Shown one piece after another: positions 1 through 5,004 of a DNA stretch of 6,427 bases. The position numbers and the translations under genes are program-made. The notes beneath the pieces were generated by a model, which saw only the letters and a program-made list of their open reading frames with translations, made no database searches and was not told where the DNA came from. The stretch's first letter is position 1, and each line of letters begins with the position of its first letter. Source of the stretch: Candidatus Saccharimonadota bacterium (GTDB lineage: Bacteria; Patescibacteriota; Saccharimonadia; Saccharimonadales; UBA7683); the NCBI GenBank assembly GCA_020427905.1, contig JAGQNU010000103.1, forward strand, positions 1 through 6,427. The letters run 5' to 3'.

Positions 1-1004
1 AACAGTTTTCAGCAGGCGATGTGGTCGAAGCATCAGTGCTGAGTGTAAAAAAGAATGAGATCTGGTTGGATCTTGGTGCAAATGGTATCGGTATGGTTCC
101 TCGCCGCGAGATTGGCTTTAACCAGCAACTCAACGTTGGGGATGAGGTAGTGGCAAGTGTCATCGATCCTGAGATCGAGGACGGTCAAGCACTCCTCAGT
201 CTCCGTAAAGCAGCTAAGGATCGTGGCTGGGATGAGGTTGTAGCACTCCTGGAGAAGGGTGAGACAATCGAGGTTACGGCCTACGATGCAAACCGTGGTG
301 GCTTGCTCGTTGAGCTAGAGGGCGTGAGAGGTTTCTTGCCGGTGTCACAACTGTCAGCAGAGCACTATCCGCGCGTCGGTAGTTCTGACAAGGACGAGAT
401 TTTGCAGCGACTTAACTCGCTCGTAAATAAGCCACTCAAGGTACGAATTCTTGATGCAGATCGAAAGAGCAACAAACTCATCTTCAGTGAGAAGGAAGCT
501 GTTCGTGAGGATATGCAGCAACGATTTGAGAAGCTCTCAGTTGGCGACACTGTATCGGGCGTTGTCACTGGCGTGGTAGACTTTGGCGCATTTGTGAATG
601 TTGATGGAATCGAGGGCTTAATCCATATCTCAGAGATATCTTGGGAGCGTGTCGAAAATCCTGGTGATTACGTTAAAGTTGGCGACACCGTTGACGCAAA
701 AATCATTGCTATCGATAAAGATCGACTGTCACTGAGCATCAAACAAACACTGACTGACCCATGGGCTAAAGAGGCAGAGGCATTCAATAAGGGTGATGTT
801 GTCGAGGGCACCGTCACACGAATCACGCCATTCGGTGCATTTATTCAGCTGAGTCCAGCAGTTGAGGCACTTGTACATATCTCAGAGCTTGGGGACGGCG
901 ACAGTGCTGATCCAGAGAAGCTCTTCAAGTTGAACGAGAAGAAGCAGTTCAAGATCCTCGATATTGATCGCGACAATCGCAAGATTTCACTCAGCCTACA
1001 GTAG
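1..1004 (+). CDS. rpsA: S1-domain RNA-binding protein (bS1-like), 5'-truncated
   Basis: Ribosomal protein S1 binds mRNA on the 30S subunit and helps place it for translation initiation. The reading frame is open to the left edge (first full codon at 3), so the GTG at 21 is not the true start: the residues before it (QFSAGD) complete the opening 'GDVVEASV' of an S1 fold. Four OB-fold S1 repeats are visible, numbered from the GTG: about 1-64, 79-160, 173-243 and 256-327. Repeats 3 and 4 are the most canonical, with 'DFGAFVNVDGIEGLIHISEIS' shortened here to its key blocks FGAFV and GLIHISE, and FGAFI and ALVHISE. Repeat 2 is divergent (GVRGFLPVSQLS). The protein ends right after repeat 4 at TAG 1002-1004, so there may be only four repeats, against six in E. 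coli. It lies 39 bp upstream of infB and is probably co-transcribed with it. The S1 assignment is firm; calling it the ribosomal bS1 rather than another S1 protein is likely but not proven. Confidence 0.88.
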   Translation, partial: QFSAGDVVEASVLSVKKNEIWLDLGANGIGMVPRREIGFNQQLNVGDEVVASVIDPEIEDGQALLSLRKAAKDRGWDEVVALLEKGETIEVTAYDANRGGLLVELEGVRGFLPVSQLSAEHYPRVGSSDKDEILQRLNSLVNKPLKVRILDADRKSNKLIFSEKEAVREDMQQRFEKLSVGDTVSGVVTGVVDFGAFVNVDGIEGLIHISEISWERVENPGDYVKVGDTVDAKIIAIDKDRLSLSIKQTLTDPWAKEAEAFNKGDVVEGTVTRITPFGAFIQLSPAVEALVHISELGDGDSADPEKLFKLNEKKQFKILDIDRDNRKISLSLQ

Positions 1005-1043
1005 ACAGACTATGTAATATAAACCCACACGGAAAGGACGGTT

Positions 1044-2804
1044 ATGGAGAAGAAGACCATCGAGATAGAACAAGCAATAACCGTCGGTGACCTTGCGGGT
1101 AAATTAGACATACCGGTCACAAACCTCATAGGTGAGTTGTTTAAAAACGGGATTATGGCAACTGTTAATCAAAGAATTGACTTTGACACAGCTGAGATTA
1201 TTGTTGGTGAGCTTGGCCTTGATGTGGAGCTTAAACAAGAGGCTGAGGTAGAGGTCATTGAGGAGAAGGGCGAGGATCGCTCTGCCGCAAAGACAGCAGA
1301 TACACGACCGCCCGTTATTGCGGTTATGGGACACGTTGATCATGGAAAAACGAGTCTGCTTGATGCGATTCTTGGACTTGAAGTTGCTGACGATGAGGCG
1401 GGTGGGATTACTCAGCATATCTCTGCCTATCAAACAAAACATGCGGATCGCATACTGACACTACTCGATACTCCGGGCCATGAGGCGTTCTCGGCCCTGC
1501 GTCAGCACGGTGCCCGTTTAACAGATGTGGTCATTATTGTGGTAGCTGCTGACGATGGTGTTAAGCCGCAAACACTCGAGGCAATTAAGTTTGCAAAAGA
1601 CGCCAAGGCTAAAATGATCGTTGCACTTAATAAAATCGACAAGCCCGGAGCGGACGTAAACCGAGCAAAGCAAAGTTTGGCTGAGGCTGAACTCATGCCA
1701 GAGGAGTGGGGCGGTGATACGGTGGTTGCTGAGGTTTCCGCAAAGCAGGGTACGGGTATCTCGGAGCTTCTTGATATGGTACTGCTCATGGCCGATATCG
1801 AGGAGCTTAAAGCAGATACTGCAGGTAATGCAGAATGTATCATCATCGAGGCTCATATGGCACAGGGTCAAGGCGCACACATTTCTGCTTTGATTGAGCA
1901 CGGTAAGCTGGGTAAGTCCGAGTACGTTGTTGCTGGACAAACATACGGGAAAATTAGAACTCTGAGTGATTGGCAGGGCAAACCAATTGATTCTGCGGGG
2001 CCTTCAACGCCGGTACAGATCACCGGTTTTAAAGAGCTGCCACAGTTTGGGGACCACTTGAGTGTTGCTAAATCAGAGAAGGAAGCGCGCGAGCGTGCAC
2101 GCAAAGCTCAGGATAAAAAAGTTAGCGGTAAGCTAAACATGACAAGCAGTGACCTCATAGGTCTTATCAATAAGAATGCACAACTGCAAGAGGTGCCAAT
2201 TATTATCAAGGCAGACGTTCAGGGTTCATTAACCTCGATTACGGACAGTATTCGGCTACTTGAGAACGATGAACTTAAGATGCAGGTGATTGGTTCTGGC
2301 GTCGGCAGCGTGACGGAAAATGACGTGCAAATGGCATCTACAAGCAAAGCACTAATCTACGCCTTTAACGTAGCGACACCACCAAATGTAAAGAAGTTAG
2401 CGGATCGAGATAAGGTGAGCGTACGCAGCTTTAACGTCATATATGAGTTGCTTGATGACGCCAAGGAGGTGTTGACCGCACTACTTGCACCAGAAATTGT
2501 AACGACTGAGCTCGGCAAACTTGTGATTCGAGGCGTGTTCAGGACAACTAAAGATGAGATCATTTGTGGTGGCGAAGTCACAAAAGGCAAGGTTGTCCCT
2601 GCGGTACGCGCACGTATCTTGAGGGACAAAGAGGAGATTGCCGACGTAGAGGTGAAAAGCGTCCAGCGTCAACAGCAAGAGGCTAAAGAGGTGTTTGAGG
2701 GTGAGATGTGTGGGTTGCAGCTCAAGACTGATAAAAAAGTACTCGTTGAAGAGGGTGATCGCATCGAGTTTTATAAGCGTGAAGAGGTGCGACGCAGCTT
2801 ATAA
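1044..2804 (+). CDS. infB: Translation initiation factor IF-2
   Basis: IF-2 is the GTPase that brings fMet-tRNA to the 30S P site and promotes 50S joining in the cytoplasm. The domain order is complete: a single IF2_N domain (about 4-62), a short acidic linker (63-88), then the G domain with G1 GHVDHGKT (96-103), G2 GGITQHI (120-126), G3 DTPGHEAF (142-149), G4 NKID (196-199) and G5 SAK (232-234). Domain II spans about 264-340, a helical linker 341-380, domain III (KADVQGS, GSGVGSVTENDV) about 385-480, and the fMet-binding C-terminal domain about 490-586. At 586 residues it is compact: E. coli IF-2 has about 890 residues and B. subtilis about 716, the difference being the N-terminal extension. 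The ATG is supported by AAAGGA at 1033-1038, 5 nt upstream. In the C-terminal domain two residues assigned to the fMet pocket differ from the usual ones (see findings). The usual neighbours nusA and rbfA are absent; an S1 gene precedes it and a gene of unknown function follows 36 bp later. Confidence 0.98.
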   Translation: MEKKTIEIEQAITVGDLAGKLDIPVTNLIGELFKNGIMATVNQRIDFDTAEIIVGELGLDVELKQEAEVEVIEEKGEDRSAAKTADTRPPVIAVMGHVDHGKTSLLDAILGLEVADDEAGGITQHISAYQTKHADRILTLLDTPGHEAFSALRQHGARLTDVVIIVVAADDGVKPQTLEAIKFAKDAKAKMIVALNKIDKPGADVNRAKQSLAEAELMPEEWGGDTVVAEVSAKQGTGISELLDMVLLMADIEELKADTAGNAECIIIEAHMAQGQGAHISALIEHGKLGKSEYVVAGQTYGKIRTLSDWQGKPIDSAGPSTPVQITGFKELPQFGDHLSVAKSEKEARERARKAQDKKVSGKLNMTSSDLIGLINKNAQLQEVPIIIKADVQGSLTSITDSIRLLENDELKMQVIGSGVGSVTENDVQMASTSKALIYAFNVATPPNVKKLADRDKVSVRSFNVIYELLDDAKEVLTALLAPEIVTTELGKLVIRGVFRTTKDEIICGGEVTKGKVVPAVRARILRDKEEIADVEVKSVQRQQQEAKEVFEGEMCGLQLKTDKKVLVEEGDRIEFYKREEVRRSL

Positions 2805-2807
2805 CTC

Positions 2808-2816
2808 TGGTATACT
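2808..2816 (+). promoter_or_regulatory. Extended -10 promoter for the 2841 gene
   Basis: The short gap after infB holds TGG-TATACT, an extended -10 (TGn plus a hexamer one base from TATAAT). No -35 match is seen 16-18 bp upstream, which extended -10 promoters can tolerate. Transcription would start near 2823, leaving about 18 nt of leader that contains the AGGA ribosome binding site at 2830-2833, 7 nt before the ATG at 2841. The downstream gene can thus be expressed separately from infB. The same TGn-TATACT pattern precedes def on the other strand. Confidence 0.6.
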
Positions 2817-2840
2817 AGCAAGCATAAGTAGGAATATTAT

Positions 2841-3473
2841 ATGATTAGAATCGACGACACTTTACTCCAAGACCTAGGGTTAATGAGTTTGCCAAAGCCA
2901 GAGCGTGACGCACTGCTCAGACAGATTTACGAGACGCTTGAGATGCGTGTTGGTATGAAGTTGGCCGAGCGCATGAGTGATCAGCAGCTTGATGAGTTTG
3001 AACGCTTCATTGATGGTGATCTTGCATTCACAGAGAACTACCTCAATACGATGCGTGCTGGTTGGCAGCAAAGCAAAGAGTACCAAACTGCGCTGACGTC
3101 AGCACAGAAGGCTGCTCAAAAGCGAGGTGTAGAGTTCAATGAGAATGCAGTAAAAACAGAGTTTGGTGCACTTACATGGCTTGAGACAAACTTTCCAGAC
3201 TACAAACAGGTTGTGGCAAGTGAACTCGAGACACTTAAGGGTGAGATTAAAGCTGATTCTGGCAAGATTCTTGAAGCAACACAGGCCCAGGCAGGCGTGC
3301 CAGCTCCGCCTCAGCCACAAATGCAGCAACAAGCTGCTGCGCCACAGGCGATGCCGCCCCAACAGTCAGTTCCACAACAGGATAACGTTGTGCAAGCAGA
3401 CTTCCAGCAGCCAGCCCCTCAGCCACCTGTGCAAGATGATCAGTCTCAACAACCTCCAGCACAAGCGGCCTAG
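2841..3473 (+). CDS. Unknown-function protein, DUF5663-like, Gln/Pro-rich tail
   Basis: The function is unknown. The N-terminal part, with 'LGLMSLPKPERDALLRQIYETLEMRVG' compacted here to its cues (LGL..LP..ER..LL..IYE.LE.RVG, about 11-38) and the helix SDQQLDEFERFIDGD (46-60), recalls the DUF5663 family, common in CPR genomes. This is recognition from memory, not a search. The segment LTWLETNFPDYKQVV (111-125) looks like the end of the same domain, displaced by about 50 residues of mostly helical, charged sequence (about 59-109). A charged helix follows (126-146), then a low-complexity tail (148-210). There is no signal peptide, membrane segment or recognisable catalytic motif, so it is probably a cytoplasmic helical protein with a disordered tail. 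The start is supported by AGGA at 2830-2833. It has its own promoter and ends 4 bp from the convergent fmt stop. That it is a real gene is secure; the family assignment is moderate. Confidence 0.85.
   Translation: MIRIDDTLLQDLGLMSLPKPERDALLRQIYETLEMRVGMKLAERMSDQQLDEFERFIDGDLAFTENYLNTMRAGWQQSKEYQTALTSAQKAAQKRGVEFNENAVKTEFGALTWLETNFPDYKQVVASELETLKGEIKADSGKILEATQAQAGVPAPPQPQMQQQAAAPQAMPPQQSVPQQDNVVQADFQQPAPQPPVQDDQSQQPPAQAA
3282..3470 (+). other. Gln/Pro/Ala-rich low-complexity coding tail
   Basis: Codons 148-210 of the unknown-function gene encode 63 residues, of which I count 21 Gln, 14 Pro and 12 Ala, about three quarters of the segment. Runs such as QQQ, PP and QQPP recur without a fixed period. 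At the DNA level it is rich in CAG, CAA and CCN codons, but it is not a perfect tandem repeat. The segment is expected to be disordered. It may act as a flexible linker or binding tail and could vary in length between strains by slippage; both ideas are inference. Confidence 0.75.
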
Positions 3474-3477
3474 TCTA

Positions 3478-4398
3478 CTAATCTAATTTTGATCTGTAGC
3501 CACGAATAAAATCTGCTGCGGACATTACGTTTTTGCCAGCAGGCTTTAGGGCCTCGATGCACAGTGAGCCGTTGCCACACTCAACCATGAGTACGCCTAT
3601 ATCATCAACAATTTCCACATCACCCGGTTTGTTCTTGCTACGACTAGTAGGTACCGAGTGTGCTTTTGTTATGATTACATCTACCGACCCAAGTTTTGCT
3701 CTGCTTTTCGGCCACTCAACAAAGGCACGGATCTCCCGTTCAATATCTTCTGCAGGCTTGGTCCAGTCTATAACTCCGTCTTGTTTAGTAAGTTTGCGAG
3801 AGTAGGTGGCTCGATCTGGATGTGGTTGTTGTCGAGGCTTTATCTCACCAGAGACATATCGCGGTAGGTAATCTACTAGCATCTCATCACTCAGGGCTAT
3901 CAATTTGTCAGTTAATTTCGGTGTCGTATCTAGAGAATCAATTTTCAGTGATCGCTGGCCGATGAGTTTGCCGGTATCCATGCCTTTCTCAATCATCATA
4001 AGGCTCACGCCCGTCTTTGTCTGGCCGCTTAAAACTGAAAAGGTGATCGGATCGGCTCCGCGCCACTGTGGGAGTAGAGAGAAGTGGCTGTTCACAATGC
4101 CGAGCTCAAACGTATCTATGACATCCTGCTCAACTATAATCCCGAAATCGATTAAAACGGCTAGCTTGCTAGTGAAGGTATGAGACGTTACAGCTCGTGA
4201 TATCGATGCTTTATCAGAAACGAGTATTACTTTCAGTAGGTTACGTTCGGCAACGGCAAGCACAGGGTAGTCGCCCCGGTGATGTTCGGGCTTAGGCTTG
4301 GTAACAACTGCTTCAACCTCAAAGTTATCTAGCAGCAACTCGAGCGAACGAGCCGCTACGGGCCCCGTGCCGAAGAACACAACCTTATGCTTAGGCAT
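3478..4398 (-). CDS. fmt: Methionyl-tRNA formyltransferase
   Basis: Fmt transfers a formyl group from 10-formyltetrahydrofolate to the amino group of initiator Met-tRNA. At 306 residues it is near the usual length (E. coli about 315). The N-terminal Rossmann-like catalytic domain opens with VVFFGTGPVAARSLE (6-20). The active-site signature NSHFSLLPQWRGADPI (103-118) and MDTG (140-143) supply N103, H105 and D141, matching E. coli N106, H108 and D144. The C-terminal tRNA-binding domain shows the YSRKLTKQDGVIDW (209-222), IRAFVEWP (233-240) and LKPAGKNVMSAADF (284-297) blocks. Two regions are unusual: the loop that contacts the tRNA acceptor end is about 4 residues shorter than in E. coli, and the usual AYG motif reads DFG (84-86). 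The ATG overlaps the end of def by 8 bp and has GGAG 5 nt upstream, so the two are probably translationally coupled. It converges on the gene ending at 3473. Confidence 0.96.
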   Translation of the reverse strand: MPKHKVVFFGTGPVAARSLELLLDNFEVEAVVTKPKPEHHRGDYPVLAVAERNLLKVILVSDKASISRAVTSHTFTSKLAVLIDFGIIVEQDVIDTFELGIVNSHFSLLPQWRGADPITFSVLSGQTKTGVSLMMIEKGMDTGKLIGQRSLKIDSLDTTPKLTDKLIALSDEMLVDYLPRYVSGEIKPRQQPHPDRATYSRKLTKQDGVIDWTKPAEDIEREIRAFVEWPKSRAKLGSVDVIITKAHSVPTSRSKNKPGDVEIVDDIGVLMVECGNGSLCIEALKPAGKNVMSAADFIRGYRSKLD

Positions 4399-4975
4399 CT
4401 ATACTCCAGAGCAAGGAGTTATCTTTTATGTCTGTGTCAAAATCAACCGGCTCAATTTTGCCCTCGGAGTTCATTTTAAAGAAGGCGGTTGAATCGTCCT
4501 TAATGTGATCGATGAATAATAACCCGTTTGTATGATCAGTCTCATGTTGCAAAATACGGGCTAGAAAGTCGTGAGCTGTAACCCGGAATGGCTTGCCATC
4601 CTCGTTGAGTGCTTTCACCTTCACGGTTTTATGGCGCTTTACGCGACCATAAATATCGGGCACACTCAGGCAGCCCTCGTAGTCCTCCTCAACTGGGCCG
4701 ATTTTTTTAACGATCTCAGGATTGATAAAAACTGTAAAATCTTTGTTCTCAATATTTTCAGTGTCATTGCGAACAATAAATATGCGCAACATCGTGTTGA
4801 CCTGCACGGCCGCTAGGCCAACCGATGCCTCGTGCTCCCTGGAGTTCTCCCAGTCGATAGTCGCTGCGCGCATGTCTGCAATAATTTGCTTGATCTCATC
4901 AGTAATCAAACCAACTTTTTTTGAACGCTTGCGTAGATTTGGCTCAGGAACAACTACAATGTCATCTTTTGTCAT
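4391..4975 (-). CDS. def: Peptide deformylase
   Basis: Def is a metal-dependent hydrolase that removes the formyl group from N-terminal fMet of nascent proteins. From the ATG it has 194 residues. The three family motifs are present: motif 1 SVGLAAVQ (51-58; usually GxGLAAxQ), motif 2 EGCLS (100-104, metal ligand C102) and motif 3 HETDH (144-148, ligands H144 and H148, catalytic E145). About 11 residues (39-49, TIDWENSREHE) lengthen the stretch before motif 1, and a C-terminal extension of about 25 residues ends in DNSLLWSIDA. I prefer the ATG at 4973-4975 because MTKDDIVVVPEPNLRKRS resembles normal Def N-termini. An in-frame GTG 30 nt upstream (5003-5005) overlaps the priA stop as TAGTG, but it lacks a Shine-Dalgarno site and would add MPTHLLYSSV, encoded across the promoter. 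No Shine-Dalgarno precedes the ATG either, which fits a leaderless mRNA. fmt follows with an 8-bp overlap. Confidence 0.96.
   Translation of the reverse strand: MTKDDIVVVPEPNLRKRSKKVGLITDEIKQIIADMRAATIDWENSREHEASVGLAAVQVNTMLRIFIVRNDTENIENKDFTVFINPEIVKKIGPVEEDYEGCLSVPDIYGRVKRHKTVKVKALNEDGKPFRVTAHDFLARILQHETDHTNGLLFIDHIKDDSTAFFKMNSEGKIEPVDFDTDIKDNSLLWSIDA
4404..4407 (-). promoter_or_regulatory. fmt ribosome binding site inside def
   Basis: On the minus strand GGAG lies 5 nt before the fmt ATG, within the last codons of def (the Leu-Trp-Ser-Ile-Asp stretch). It fixes the fmt start, and with the 8-bp def/fmt overlap it suggests that ribosomes finishing def promote initiation at fmt. Confidence 0.6.
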
Positions 4976-4983
4976 TACAGAAG

Positions 4984-4992
4984 AGTATAACA
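4984..4992 (-). promoter_or_regulatory. Extended -10 promoter for def-fmt, likely leaderless
   Basis: Reading the minus strand, TGT-TATACT (4992 to 4984) is an extended -10 in the 29-bp gap between the priA stop and the def ATG. Only 8 nt (CTTCTGTA) separate the hexamer from ATG 4975-4973. Bacterial transcription usually starts 6-9 nt after the -10, so the transcript would begin at or within a few bases of the start codon. No -35 resembling TTGACA is found at 16-18 bp; a TTGACC lies 32 bp upstream, too far away. def and fmt may also be read through from priA, since no terminator is seen between them. Confidence 0.6.
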
Positions 4993-5004
4993 GATGGGTG
5001 GGCA

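Noticed and set aside
1015..1023. TAATATAA between the S1 gene and infB as a possible -10 box
   Set aside because: It has no -35 match and no TGn extension, and an AT-rich patch in a 39-bp gap is easily expected by chance. It remains possible but is not strong enough to list.
1104..1940. Several antisense open frames of 112-140 codons inside infB
   Set aside because: They lie wholly within a certain gene, show no domain or motif, and lack supporting ribosome binding sites. They are shadows of the coding frame.
3470..3482. TAGTCTACTA palindrome at the convergent junction as a terminator or protein-binding site
   Set aside because: The arms are only 4 bp with a 2-nt loop, they are made largely of the two stop codons, and no U-run follows.
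3163..3486. Plus-strand 107-codon frame overlapping the unknown-function gene
   Set aside because: It overlaps the real frame in another phase, its product is basic low-complexity sequence from the Gln/Pro-rich tail, and it runs past the true stop without support.
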